A stretch of 64,000 nt of DNA, taken from Ascarosepion bandense (lineage: Eukaryota > Mollusca > Cephalopoda > Sepiida > Sepiidae). The translations under genes were made by a program, and so were the position numbers. The stretch's first letter is position 1. Each line of letters begins with the position of its first letter. Below the pieces are notes generated by a model. It saw only the letters and a list, made by a program, of their open reading frames with translations, was not told where the DNA came from and ran no database searches. The stretch is from positions 1,050,001-1,114,000 of the forward strand of contig JBBBDQ010000332.1 in NCBI GenBank assembly GCA_037127315.1. Direction: 5' to 3'. Positions 32,401 to 43,832 of this stretch are shown in pieces.

Positions 32401-32707
32401 TTGGAGGACAGATTTTACATAACAGTTAAGTACAGTACTCTTTTATTTTTCCTAACAAGATTTTACTATTTTTTTTATTACTTTGCTTAGCTATTGGAAG
32501 TCATATTTCGCTATTCCAGTGCATCTTAGAATTTTGGTGTAGCATTTTCCATTTTCTAGGAAATGTTCATGGGGGAAACAAAAAGAGTAATATGAACACG
32601 ATTTAAGTATTTGAGAAATTGTGTATGAGAAACTAAGGAGAAGACTGAATTTATAGAACCTTTCGCTGGTGGCAATTAACACACTTCCGCTGCTGTGGAT
32701 GAACATA
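32401..32707. other. Unannotated DNA
   Basis: No feature recognised. Confidence 0.45.
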
Positions 32708-32733
32708 TCTAAACTTATTTATAAATGTAAGTT

Positions 32734-32782
<49 letters not shown>

Positions 32783-33446
32783 GTTACCTATAGACTCCGA
32801 AACGGCTGAACCGATTTTCTTGAAAATTTACACAGTTGTACTATAAGCGTCTGCGAATGTTCTTAGCTAGGTTTTGTGTTGAGGTACCCCCGATAAATAT
32901 CGAAAATCGATAATCGAAAAAATCGGGTTATAGAATGAGTGGTCTGATTTTCATCAAATTTGATACACTCATAGACAAAGACATAAGAAACGATATTCAG
33001 AAGTTTCAAGGTTGTAGTTCTTACAATAGTGCAGAAAATCGATAATAAATATATATATAAAAGGCAAGATGTTTGTGTGTGTGTCTGTTTATCTACCTGT
33101 ATGTCTGTATTTCTTTCAGCTCTTATTTTAGTTTTTGTTTCGGGTTTGGCTCTAAGTAGGTATAATTGTAGTTCTTAGTCTCAGCCATAATATCAATTAC
33201 TCAGAGGACTTATTTAGCCTTCAAAATTCAGTTTACGACGAAAAAACTTATTTGATATCGATACCAGGAAATCAAAATTTGATTTGCATCCATTCATTTT
33301 TCTTTCAGTCTACGGTTTCGCTTTAACCGGAAACAACTATTGCTTTTTAGTTTTTCGTGCCAACGTCCAAAGAGTCTGAGCTCCAGGACCATGGATTAGT
33401 TTTAAAGCTTTCATTATACCCGAGCAACGCCAGACTATACTGCTAG
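32708..33446 (+). mobile_element. Complete non-autonomous Helitron, 739 bp
   Basis: Starts TCTAAACTTATTTATAAATG after an A and ends CTATACTGCTAG before a T: Helitron 5'-TC and 3'-CTAG ends inserted between A and T. A short hairpin-like CCCGAGCAACGCCAG lies just inside the 3' end. The interior holds a GT run, AACGGCTGAACCGATTTTC, ATCGATAATCGAAAAAATCG, a TA-rich spacer at about 33046, and the body shared with 14.65-15.50 kb. No Rep/helicase gene. Confidence 0.88.
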
Positions 33447-33814
33447 TTATAAATAACTAAAGCTTAGTGCTATTTTACAACCAACGTAGACATCTACAGG
33501 TCGTACAAGACGACCTGTTTTCTGACGCATATTTATTCAATTGAGTGCTGGGGGTAGACTAAATTTAGTGCCTTCCATTGAAACTAGCGCCGGTCATATA
33601 AATCGCCGTCAATGATTTTCCAGTCATATATTTCCAGTAAATAGCAATTTTCTATTTTTTCGCAAGCAGGCCAGTACAGCCAGATAACAATACTATAAGT
33701 ATGCAGCAGTGAAAAGTTGATATATAAAGGTAAACATTTAAACTATTAATTCTTTATGTTTTTATCTATATAAAAATTCTATCATTTCCGTCCGTCCGTC
33801 TGTCCGTTACATCC
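33447..33814. other. Unannotated DNA with a short hairpin
   Basis: CAGGTCGT (33497-33504) and ACGACCTG (33510-33517) form a perfect 8-bp stem with a 5-nt loop. A CCGT-rich patch lies at about 33788-33806. Confidence 0.5.
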
Positions 33815-33912
33815 TCTTTTTCTGTGTGTCTTGTCCCTTCGGGACGTAGGCGATCATGGCCTTCCACTTTTCTCTATCCCTGGTGGCTCTGAGCACGCCT
33901 TCTAAAATGGCT
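33815..33912 (-). mobile_element. RTE-like LINE 3' end fragment
   Basis: TGTCCCTTCGGGACGTAGGC and ATCCCTGGTGGCTCTGAGCA are the inverse of the LINE C-terminal/3' end at 61.27-61.33 kb. Severely truncated. Confidence 0.75.
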
Positions 33913-34330
33913 AAATATTGATCGATTGAAACTAAACTTTAGGGAGACGTGCAAACAGGTAAGTGGGTGCAAATTACAGTTGGTTTAACTCAGGTGCGTA
34001 GGGTAGTACAATATACTTTTATTATTTGTTTGAAAAAATTAAAAGTTTTATTATTCAACTTACAAAATAATCCCACTATTTTAAAAATAATTTAATGATT
34101 AAAATAACAAATACTTACTTTATAAAAATGCAATATTGTTTTCTTATACCTTTTCTTTATGTAACATCAAATAAACGTTGAAAGGTAGTATTAACAATGA
34201 TAATTCATTATTAGTTCATTTATTGATGTGTAAGGACACCACGCTGTATGTGTTGTTATAATTTTTCACCAAAAAAAAAAGGACAAACAAATTCGAAAAT
34301 AGATTTAAGATATTGGGACTTTTATTCTCT
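33913..34330. other. AT-rich unannotated DNA
   Basis: No feature seen. Confidence 0.5.
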
Positions 34331-34560
34331 CAGTCATGCAGGAGAGATGACGTGGCATTCCGCAGTATAATTCTCCAACACAACAACGCACATCGCCCTT
34401 GACAACCAGGCAAGGCTCTCTTTCTTCCTCTCTGCTGCGTCAAAGCTAGTCTGCCGCGTCAAAGCTAGTTCCTCGTCAAAGCTAGTACCCACAATCTGGG
34501 AGACCCTGATCTTACTCAACCACACGCTTGAACGGTTGTATCTCGACTAAAGACACCCGT
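34331..34560. repeat. GCGTCAAAGCTAGT short tandem repeat
   Basis: GTCAAAGCTAGT occurs three times at about 34439, 34456 and 34474 in a GC-richer segment. Function unknown. Confidence 0.6.
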
Positions 34561-34596
34561 AAACTGATCCGTGTCAAACCACCGTTCCGGCAATAG

Positions 34597-34952
34597 TCAT
34601 AAAACCTTTGAATCTGATATATGTAACTTAAACTTGGTGAGCTTTGGTTCTGGAATAATATTTCTTTGTTGTCTAAATAAAACTTCAGTCATTTTGGCCT
34701 TGCTGTCTTCTCATCACACACATAGGTATACATACACGCATAGGTATACACACTTATGTGCAACCATGGACACACACACCCTAGCTTAATGTACCTATCG
34801 ATGTTTTAACAATTTAACAAATTGATCTTTGAATCTGATACATATAATTTAAATTTCGTGAGTTTTGGTACTACAATCATATTTATTTGTTGTCTAAATA
34901 AAACTGCAGTCTTTTTAGCCTTGCTGTCTTATCACACATATATGTATACATA
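34597..34952. repeat. Diverged 140-bp direct duplication with AATAAA
   Basis: TTTGAATCTGATATATGTAAC ... TTGTTGTCTAAATAAAACT (34605-34735) recurs at 34828-34952. Both copies stay open in the same frame over about 37 codons, but substitutions are spread over all codon positions, so a coding role is not supported. Each contains AATAAA. Confidence 0.6.
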
Positions 34953-35243
34953 CGCGATTACATACACATATCCATTTGCATCTGCACAGTGCTACATATA
35001 TAGAAGAATCTACTTTCTAGTTCACCCTGCGTTTGAGAGAATTATAAGGCCATCCTATTCAAAATTTTGGAATTTGGCTTCATAAAGAAATATGGACAGA
35101 TGTATGTTGCATGCTCAAGTATAAGAAATCCTCAGAATATATTCGTCGCTGTTAAAAAGAAAAAAACGATATTTACTATGGAGTTCTATAAAATAAAATT
35201 AAAGAAATCATTAAGTCGTAAAGTGGAGCTTTTTCCAAATAAA
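34953..35243. other. Unannotated DNA
   Basis: No feature recognised. Confidence 0.4.
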
Positions 35244-35244
35244 T

Positions 35245-35553
35245 TCAGTCAGTTAAGTGTCATACATGATACACGCTTTGAGCGATCATGTCTCAAAAGA
35301 GAAATCACTGACTGAGCAGAAGATTATCCCAAAATAGATTGGCAATGCTTTTTTGCGGTAGACTGGTTGCCAGCCAAAGCTATAGAACCCAATGTCCTAT
35401 TATTTACCCCATAACTGGAGGGAAGAGGCGAATTAATACCTTTCCCAAGGGTATCTGCGCGTAAATGAATATAAAGAATTTAACTGGAATGTCGAACTCG
35501 GCACTACGATCTCTCGTTTTGAGTCGATATCCACTGCACCATTATGCACAGCC
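35245..35553 (-). mobile_element. SINE-A copy 4
   Basis: Tail at left (CAGTTAAGTGTCATACATG), head at right (TCGATATCCACTGCACCATT on the plus strand). Near full length with scattered changes. Confidence 0.85.
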
Positions 35554-35880
35554 TAAATTAGCTTATTCAAATTTCAACGACTGGTCTGGTGAATTAAAAC
35601 GAATGTAGAGTTTGTAAATCTCGACAATAATGCTAACAATAACTTCAACAAGACTAAACACTGTGAGGATTTCAACATAGGTCAGCGTGTTGTCAAAAAA
35701 GAATCTAGTTCTTTAAAAATCATATATTTTATTCCATAAAATATTCTGAACGAAAAATCTGGAGAAAGAAAATTATAAAAGCAAAATAAAAAAAAAATTA
35801 AAAAAAACAGGCTTCGGCATTAAATGACCAGACGAAAGTTGACATTTTAAAAAAAATCACCATTAGAAATTTATCCAGTT
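35554..35880. other. Unannotated A-rich DNA
   Basis: No feature recognised. Confidence 0.45.
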
Positions 35881-35884
35881 TGTC

Positions 35885-35985
35885 ATGCTAAATTATTTAC
35901 GACTAAGTAGCGAGTTCAATCCTCACTGGGTGCACCATACTTTCGGCCTCCTGTCAAATCTAAACTAAGCTTAAGAAATCGTTAA
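35885..35985 (+). mobile_element. SINE-D copy 2 fragment
   Basis: GAGTTCAATCCTCACTGGG resembles a box B plus downstream region, followed by TACTTTCGGCC as in copy 1 near 9.15 kb. The 5' part is degenerate. Confidence 0.45.
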
Positions 35986-36054
35986 CTAGAACCTTCAGCG
36001 AAGATCGGGCTTACTTTATCGGTTAATCTCACATGAACCATTGCTCCCACCTAA

Positions 36055-37271
36055 ATCTTTTCACTCTTACGGAGCCCCCTGCTCATCAGTGGCGGTACCA
36101 CCTTGCTCGGGGTGATATGATTAAAAAAAATAAAATAAAAATAAAATTAAAAAAAACATAAAAGTTAGCTAACACACGGTCACTCATTGCGTCATAGTAA
36201 CATTATTGCCTTACTTGGGATGAATTGATTAACCCTCTAGGGCCATTCGTATCATATTTGATACAGTATTTCCCTATAAGGAAACATTTGGTATTTCCAT
36301 ATGAGGAAACATTTGGTATTCATTGACTGAGCAGTCAGTAATGCTTTCATTTGAAATTTATAAAATATTTCTCTTAAAAAGTTTTTCAGGAAAATATTTC
36401 TTTCAAGGCTTGTTTTCATTTTCTTATATTATTAAGTAGTAATTAGTGGGGGATCAGTTTATTACTTCATGACAATAGAAAACCGATCACCCACTTTATG
36501 CCCAGTGGAAGCCTTAACCCTCTAGGGCCATTCGTATCATATTTGATACAGTATTTCCCTATAAGGAAACATTTGGCATTTCCATATAAGGAAACATTTG
36601 GTATTCATTGACTGGGCAGTCAGTACTGCTTTCATTTGAAATTTATAAAATATTTCTTAAAAAATTTTTCAGGAAAATATTTCTTTCAAGGCTTGTTTTC
36701 ATACTGTATCAAATATGATACGAATGGCCTTAGAGGGTTAAGGCTTCCACTGGGCATAAAGTGGGTGATCGGTTTTCTATTGTCATGAAGTAATAAACTG
36801 ATCCCCCACTAATATGATACGAATGGCCCTAGAGGGTTAAATAATATAATATGATTAAGGCTTCTACTTGTCATAAAGTGGGGGATCAGTTCTATATTGT
36901 TATGAAGTAATAAACAGATCCCCTACTAATATGATACGAATGGCCCTAGAGGGTTAAAAAGAATAAAAACGAAACATTTTATTCACTCATTTCTCTTTTA
37001 TCGTAAACGTTTTCTTCTTTTTTATCGAAAAATCTATCTACCCTAATGTTATATATTCCACTAATTTTCTTCATCTCATCATTTTCTTCTCTTTTTATAT
37101 CTTCCCCCTCTCTTTTCCCCTCTCTCTTTCTTCCTCACTTTATCTCTTTGTTTTCTCACTTTTTTGCTATGGACGTTTGTTGCTTTTTTGCCTTTTCTTT
37201 TTTATGAAATTCATTGTGTTTTCACCATCTTTTTTTTTTTTTTCGATTTCTTTCTTATCAAATTTACAGTC
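36055..37271. repeat. Left arm of a large inverted repeat
   Basis: From an element B 3' tail (36055-36131) through GTCACTCATTGCGTCATAG, a nested TTAA MITE cluster and a CT-rich segment to TTATCAAATTTACAG. The same order is found inverted at 38391-39208 with few mismatches outside the MITEs. This arm is longer because of extra MITE insertions. Confidence 0.9.
36229..36957. mobile_element. Nested TTAA MITE cluster
   Basis: Begins TTAACCCTCTAGGGCC (36229) and ends with its inverse and TTAA (36954-36957). A complete MITE (36514-36741) sits at the centre. The flanks 36440-36513 and 36742-36815 are inverse copies of each other (GTGGGGGATCAGTTTATTAC / ATAAACTGATCCCCCAC), so the inner part is one long palindrome. 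Confidence 0.82.
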
Positions 37272-37460
37272 AAAAATGGTTGTATGACGCTCACACACAG
37301 GCGGTGAATTTTGAAGAATGTGATAGACGAATCATCTTTAGCAACAACTGTCTAGTTATTGCAAGAGACTCAAATTGGAAAAAAACTAAGGAGATTTGTG
37401 GGAGGACAGCTGCACTAAATCCACAGTTCAACACATTCCCTCGGCTTACGCTTTCATTGA
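37262..37460 (+). pseudogene. Possible Penelope-like/GIY-YIG element fragment
   Basis: After a polypyrimidine tract and TTTACAG, a frame reads AHTQAVNFEECDRRIIF ... VIARDSNWKKTKEICGR ... NPQFNTFPRLTLS. The pattern (NFEE ... ARDSNWKKTKE ... LN) resembles the end of the GIY-YIG-associated region of some animal retroelements. No intact ORF is present. An isolated host exon is an alternative reading because of the acceptor-like TTTACAG. Confidence 0.3.
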
Positions 37461-37547
37461 TTTTTCGTATTTTTTATTTAATTTCTTTTTTGCATATGAA
37501 TATCTTCGTCATTTTACGTCATTTTTATAGTCTTATTTTTCTTTTTT

Positions 37548-37740
37548 TTTTAATCATATCACCCCGAGCAAAGCAGTAACGCCACTGATGTGCAGGGGGA
37601 TACGTACTAGGGAGAAGATTGGAAAAGAGAAAGCCGGAAACCACATCCTAAACAGGGATCAAGGGAAGGGCCTCTTAACCTGTTCAACAGACGTGGGTGG
37701 AATGTGAACCGGGCAATAGATAGATATATCTACTCCGATA
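37548..37740 (-). mobile_element. Element B single unit with tail
   Basis: TTTAATCATATCACCCCGAG ... GGTGGAATGTGAACCGGGC on the plus strand is the inverse of the element B unit; it lies in the spacer of the large inverted repeat. Confidence 0.82.
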
Positions 37741-37975
37741 GTGGTTTAGTTGTGGAGAGAGAGAGGTCTAGAGTAGGGTCAGATGGTCACTAATTGCAGC
37801 AGGTAAAGGATGGAGAATGGCGCCGCCTGCAGCATAATGTGGCCTCAGGGTTGCTCATAGGAAATTCATGCAGGGACGCCAACTTTCACAATCATCTGGG
37901 CATACCAGAATCAAAGAAAAAAAAAGCACGACATTGTATCAAATGCAATACATGAGACTTAATCCTTAAAAATCA
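37741..37975. other. Unannotated GC-richer segment
   Basis: Unrecognised; contains a purine-rich patch. Confidence 0.4.
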
Positions 37976-37978
37976 TAC

Positions 37979-38283
37979 AGTCAGTTAAGTGCCATACGTG
38001 ATACACGCTTGGGCGATCATGTTTGCGAAAGAGACATGTCTGACTGGGCAGAAGATTACCCCGCAGTAGGTTGCCAGTGATTTCTGCGGTAGACTGGTTG
38101 CCGACCAAGGCTATGGAACCCAATCTGTCCTGCTATTTAACCCATAACTGGAAGGAAGAGACGGATTAATACCTTTCCCAAGGTCATTTGCGCGTAAGTG
38201 AATACAATGGTTTCAAGTGGAATTCGAACTCGGCTCCCCGGTTTTTCGTTCCGAGCCGATATCCACTGTACCACAACGCACAT
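37979..38283 (-). mobile_element. SINE-A copy 5
   Basis: Full-length-looking copy. CAGTCAGTTAAGTGCCATAC is at the left and the head (inverse GATATCGGCTCGGAACG) at the right. Lies in the inverted-repeat spacer. Confidence 0.9.
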
Positions 38284-38390
38284 GATAATTCAATAATCTT
38301 ATTTATTTTCATTTTACTCGTTCGGCTGAATGTTATGTGGGAGTCGACATAAATAAAGATTACAAAAAAATGACATGTATTTATTTATAT

Positions 38391-39208
38391 TTTTACTGTA
38401 AATTTGATAAGAAAAAAATCGAAAAAAAAAAGATGGTGAAAACACAATGAATTTCATAAAAAAGAAAAGGCAAAAAAGCAAGAAACGTCCATAGCGAAAA
38501 AGTGAGAAAACAAAGAGATAAAGTGAGGAAGAAAGAGAGAGGGGAAGAGAGAGGGGGAAGATATAAAAAGAGAAGAAAATGATGAGATGAAGAAAATTAG
38601 TGGAATGTATAACATTAGGGCAAATAGATTTTTCGATAAAAAAGAAGAAAACGTTTACGATAAAAGAGAAATGAGTGAATAAAATTTTTCGTTTTTATTC
38701 TTTTTAACCCTCTAGGGCCATTCGTATCATATTAGTGGGGGATCTGTTTATTACTTCATAACAATATAGAACTGATCCCCCACTTTATGACAAGTAGAAG
38801 CCTTAATCATATTATATTATTAACCCTCTAGGGCCATTCGTATCATATTTGATACAGTATGAAAACAAGCCTTGAAAGAAATATTTTCCTGAAAAACTTT
38901 TTAAGAGAAATATTTTATAAATTTCAAATGAAAGCAGTACTGACTGCTCAGTCAATGAATACCAAATGTTTCCTTATATTTCCTTATCGGGAAATACTGT
39001 ATCAAATATGATACGAATGGCCCTAGAGAGTTAATCAATTCATCCCAAGTAAGGCAATAATGTTACTATGACGCAATGAGTGACCGTGTGTTAGTTAACT
39101 TTTATGTTTCTTTTTATTTTATTTTTATTTTATTTTTTTTAATCATATCACCCCGAGCAAGGTGGTAACGCCACTGATGAGCAGGGGGCTCCGTAAGAGT
39201 GAAAAGAT
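38391..39208. repeat. Right arm of the large inverted repeat
   Basis: Inverse of 36055-37271: CTGTAAATTTGATAAG, the GA-rich segment, MITE cluster, CTATGACGCAATGAGTGAC and an element B tail ending GTGAAAAGAT. It lacks some of the nested MITE insertions of the left arm. Confidence 0.9.
38704..39034. mobile_element. TTAA MITE cluster, two units
   Basis: One half-unit (from 38704) and one complete MITE (about 38819-39034), both beginning TTAACCCTCTAGGGCC. Same layout as 26183-26528. Confidence 0.85.
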
Positions 39209-39597
39209 TGGAAAAGAGAACACCGGAACCCGCATCCTAAACAGGAAACAAGGGATGAGCCTCTTCACTTGTTCAGTAAACGTGGGTAGAGTATGAACCG
39301 GGCAATTGTTTAGTCTATCTACTCCAATTGAGAAAAAAAAAAAGTAAAGAGTGAAAAGGTTGGAAAAGAGTGAACAGATTGGAAAAGAGAAAGCCGGAAA
39401 CCACATCCTAAACAGGAAACAAGGGATGAGCCTCTTCACCTGTTCAATAAACGTGGGTGGAGTATGAACCGGGCGATAGTTTAGTCTATCTACTCCAATT
39501 GAGAAAAAAAAAAGAAAAGAGTGAAAAGATTGGAAAAGAGAAAGCCGGAAACCACATCCTAAACAGGAAACAAGGGATGAACCTCTTCACCTGTTCA

Positions 39598-39600
<3 letters not shown>
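39133..39600 (-). mobile_element. Element B array, three units with tail
   Basis: Plus-strand AATCATATCACCCCGAGC, then three repeated AAACAGGAAACAAGGGATG ... GAGTATGAACCGGGC units of about 150-170 bases. The last is cut by a TA array. Confidence 0.85.

Positions 39601-39642
<42 letters not shown>
39600..39642. repeat. TA microsatellite
   Basis: About 20 TA units with one ACAT interruption. Confidence 0.92.
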
Positions 39643-39646
<4 letters not shown>

Positions 39647-39895
39647 TTTCACTCCAAGCAAGGCAATACCACCACAGGTGCACAAGGGATTACGGCGAGA
39701 GAAAAGGGAAGAAGCGAGAGGGAACACTTTACTGGGGATGAACAAGAGAAGATACGAGAAAGAAATTGAAATTGAACTTAAGCTTTTTGTAGCTATCGAG
39801 GAATCAAGTAAATGGAAGGGAGCTCCACAGGCGGGAAGTGCAAAAGAAGAATTCGCTAGAGTAAAAGTGGCTGTTACATTTGACTATTGACATCC
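39643..39895 (-). pseudogene. Jockey/CR1-like LINE 3' end, minus strand
   Basis: Begins with the diverged shared tail TCATTTCACTCCAAGCAAGG. It continues into the inverse of the C-terminal codons (ATGGAAGGGAGCTCCACAGG and GAATTCGCTAGAGTAAAAG correspond to WNSLP and the upstream FF.R region). Dead fragment. Confidence 0.6.
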
Positions 39896-40195
39896 AGACT
39901 AATATCCTCATCTTTGTTGTTGTTATCATTTCCCAGCCGTTGTGCAGTCCAGTCGACTTTACGTGTCTGTAACCATCAGGACGATAGCTTGATGAATTAA
40001 AACATTTGTTCGTGGATTGTTCTCATTCTTATTAAGGATAGAGACCAGTAAAAGAAAAAGAAATAAGGCAAAAGATAACGGTTGGCATGATAAGAAAATA
40101 CCAAAAAAAAAAATGAAGAAATTCACGAGAAAAGAGAAGTGAACTGAATGAAAAATGAAGAGAAATAGAAGATAAAGAATGATGAATTCACAGGA
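39896..40195. other. Unannotated DNA
   Basis: No feature recognised. Confidence 0.45.
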
Positions 40196-40497
40196 TGTGC
40201 GTTGTGGTACAGTGGATATCGGCTCGAAACGAGAAGCCGGGGAGCCGAGTTCGAATTCCAGCTGAATCCATTGTATTCACTTACGCGCAAATACCCTTGG
40301 GAAAGGTATGAATCCGTCTCTTCCTTCCAGTTATGGGTTAAATAGCAGGACAGATTGGGTTCTGTAGCCTTGGTCGGCAACCAGTCTACCGCAGAAAGCA
40401 ATGGCAACCTACTGCGGGATAATCTTCTGCCCAGTCAGTCATGTCTCTTTCGAGACATTATCGCCCAAGCGTGTATCACGTATGGCACTTGACTGAA
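40190..40497 (+). mobile_element. SINE-A copy 6
   Basis: Head ATGTGCGTTGTGGTACAGTG and GAGTTCGAATTCC at the left, tail GTATGGCACTTGACTG at the right. GAATTCA on both sides suggests a short target duplication. The antisense 94-codon frame is a shadow. Confidence 0.9.
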
Positions 40498-40940
40498 TTC
40501 ATATATAAAAAAGAATGTGAAAAATTAATAAAGAAAAATAAACGAAAATGAATAAATAAAGAAAAAATTGATGAAATGAAAAAAATGATTAAAAAATAAA
40601 TGAAGAAAAAAGAGAATACGAAGATGTGTTGTGGCAAAGCAAACTGAATGAAAATGGTTCAGAAAAGAAAAAGAAAGAAAAATTGATAGAAATGAGTTGA
40701 GAAACAGAAATGTAAGAAAAAAATTGAATGACTGAAGAAGTAAATGTTTTCGAAAAAGAAAAAGAAAGAATATAAACGAAGAAATAAGGATATCGGAAAA
40801 AAAAAATATTGGAAAGAGAATGAATATAAAGAATCCACAAATATCAACAAATACCAAAAAGAAAATCAATTTAATTTATTCAATCGACAAAGTGAGAACG
40901 CATACAGATTTCTACTTAGAATGTTTCATAAGTTTTAGAT
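40498..40940. other. GA/AA-rich low-complexity DNA
   Basis: Purine-rich, giving long frames on both strands (Lys/Glu or Phe/Ser) that are artefacts. Confidence 0.6.
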
Positions 40941-40951
40941 ATTCTTGGGAA

Positions 40952-41262
40952 TCAGTCAGGGAAGTGCCATACGTGATACACGCTTGGGGCGATCATGTCT
41001 CGAAAGAGAAATGACTGACTGGGCAAAAGATAATCCCGCAGTAGGTTGCCATTGCTTTCTGTGGTAGACTGGTTGCCAACCAAGTCTATAGAACCCAATC
41101 TGTCCTATTATTTAACCCATAACTGGAGGGAAGAGACGGATTAATACCTTTCCCAAGGGTATTTGTGCGCAAGTGAATGCAAGAAATTCAACGGGGATTC
41201 GAACTAGGCACCCCGATTTATCGTTCCGAGTCGATATCCACTGCACCACAACGCACATTCCG
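40952..41262 (-). mobile_element. SINE-A copy 7
   Basis: Full-length-looking. CAGTCAGGGAAGTGCCATAC is at the left and the head at the right. ATTCTTGGGAAT and ATTCCGGGAAT at the borders may be a diverged target duplication. Confidence 0.88.
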
Positions 41263-41450
41263 GGAATACTTGCACAATTAATATACACTTTTAGGATGTG
41301 GCTACAATCTTAGGAATTTTAATGGATTTTTCCAGTCTCAGATTATTAGACAGATAAGTAAAACTCCAAGTAAGGTATAGTCTTATTATTTTAGAGCATG
41401 AGAAAAGTTTCCAAAGCCATTTAATACTAAGTTTAACGTATGTACTCACA
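41263..41450. other. Unannotated DNA
   Basis: Short AT-rich gap. Confidence 0.4.
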
Positions 41451-41772
41451 CAAAAGAATGTGCGTTGTGATCAGTGGATATCGACTCGGAACGAAAGATC
41501 GGGGTGCCGAGTTCGAATTCCAGTTGAATTCATTGCATTCACTTACGCACAAATACCCTTGGAAAAGGTATTAATCCGTTTCTTCCCTCCAGTTTTGAGT
41601 TAAATAATAGAACAGATTGGGTTCTATAGCCCTGTCTGGCAACCAGTCTACCGCAGAAAGCAATGGCAATCTACTGCGGGATAATCTTCTGCCCAGTCAG
41701 TCATGTCTCTTTCGAGACATGATCACCCAAAGCGTGTATCACGTATGGCACTGAACTAACTTACACAAAAAA
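41449..41772 (+). mobile_element. SINE-A copy 8 with target duplication
   Basis: Head ATGTGCGTTGTGATCAGTGG, box-B-like GAGTTCGAATTCC, tail GTATGGCACTGAACTAAC. ACACAAAA-AGA on both sides is a probable target duplication. Confidence 0.9.
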
Positions 41773-41972
41773 GAACAGTGTGTCAAAAGAATGATTTTTC
41801 TCTTGACACTACGATTACTGCAATTTTTTTGTTTTAAAAAGCTATTTTTAGAATTTAAATAAAACCCCAACATATGAAACTAAATTTATACTTTTGTTAT
41901 TTGCTCGCGAATTTACGATAAATAATAAAACATTATTCATGTAAATAAACTCATAGTATAATTTTAATTCCA
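41773..41972. other. Unannotated AT-rich DNA
   Basis: No feature seen. Confidence 0.45.
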
Positions 41973-43015
<1,043 letters not shown>

Positions 43016-43134
43016 TCTAGATATCTCTTTTTTATTTCAGGTTGCTTTCTTTTTAGTTTCTGTTTATTTCTTTATTTCTTTCTTTTCTTTCTTTCTTTCT
43101 TTCTTTCTTTTCAGTTTCTCTGCATTCCAAATTT

Positions 43135-43170
<36 letters not shown>

Positions 43171-43575
43171 TAGACGTATATTTCTTCTTTTTAAACTTTA
43201 TTTTCATTTTAATTCGTTTTTTTCTTTATTTTTATCATTCTACCTTTCTTCTTCATTCTAACGTTCTTATCTTTATCTATTTATTTATTTATTTATCTGT
43301 TCTTTTTAAACTTTATTTATATTCCAACTTTTATTTCATTCTTTCTTCTTATTCATTCTAGCTTTGTTTTCATTCACAATTCTTTTTCATTCTAGCTTTC
43401 TTTTCGTTTCAGCTCTTTCTTTCTTTTTCATTCTAGCTTTTTTTAGTCGTCTTTCTTTTCACTTTCTATTCATTCCAACATTTTCCTTTCTTTCCTTCCT
43501 TCCTTCTTTCCTTCCTTCCTCCCTTCTTTCTTTCTTTCTACCTATATTTCTTTCTTTTACACATTATTTTCATTT
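43016..43575. repeat. Decayed CTTT/pyrimidine-rich DNA
   Basis: Continues as shorter CTTT and TTCATTCTAGC motifs at about 20-60 base intervals, the eroded edge of the tract. Confidence 0.8.
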
Positions 43576-43578
43576 CAG

Positions 43579-43832
43579 TCAGTCAGTTAAGTGTCATACG
43601 TGATACACGCTTTGGCGATCATGTCTTGAAAGTGACATGACTGATTGGGCAGAAAATTATCCCGCAGTTGGTTGTCATTGCATTCTGCGGTAGACTGGTT
43701 GCCAGTCAAGGCTATAGAACCCAATCTGTCCTATTATTTAACCCCTAACTGGAGGGAAGAGATGGATTAATTCGAACTCGGCTCTCCGATTTCTCGTTCC
43801 GAGCCGATATCCACTGCACCACAAACGTACAT
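43579..43832 (-). mobile_element. SINE-A copy 9, internally deleted
   Basis: Tail at left, head at right. About 45 bases of the body between GATGGATTAATTC and GAACTCGG (CCTTTCCCAAGGG region) are missing. Confidence 0.85.

Noticed and set aside
40123..40407. 94-codon minus-strand frame
   Set aside because: Antisense of SINE-A copy 6.
40525..40938. Phe/Ser-rich minus-strand and Lys-rich plus-strand frames
   Set aside because: A/G-rich tract; shadow frames without domain.
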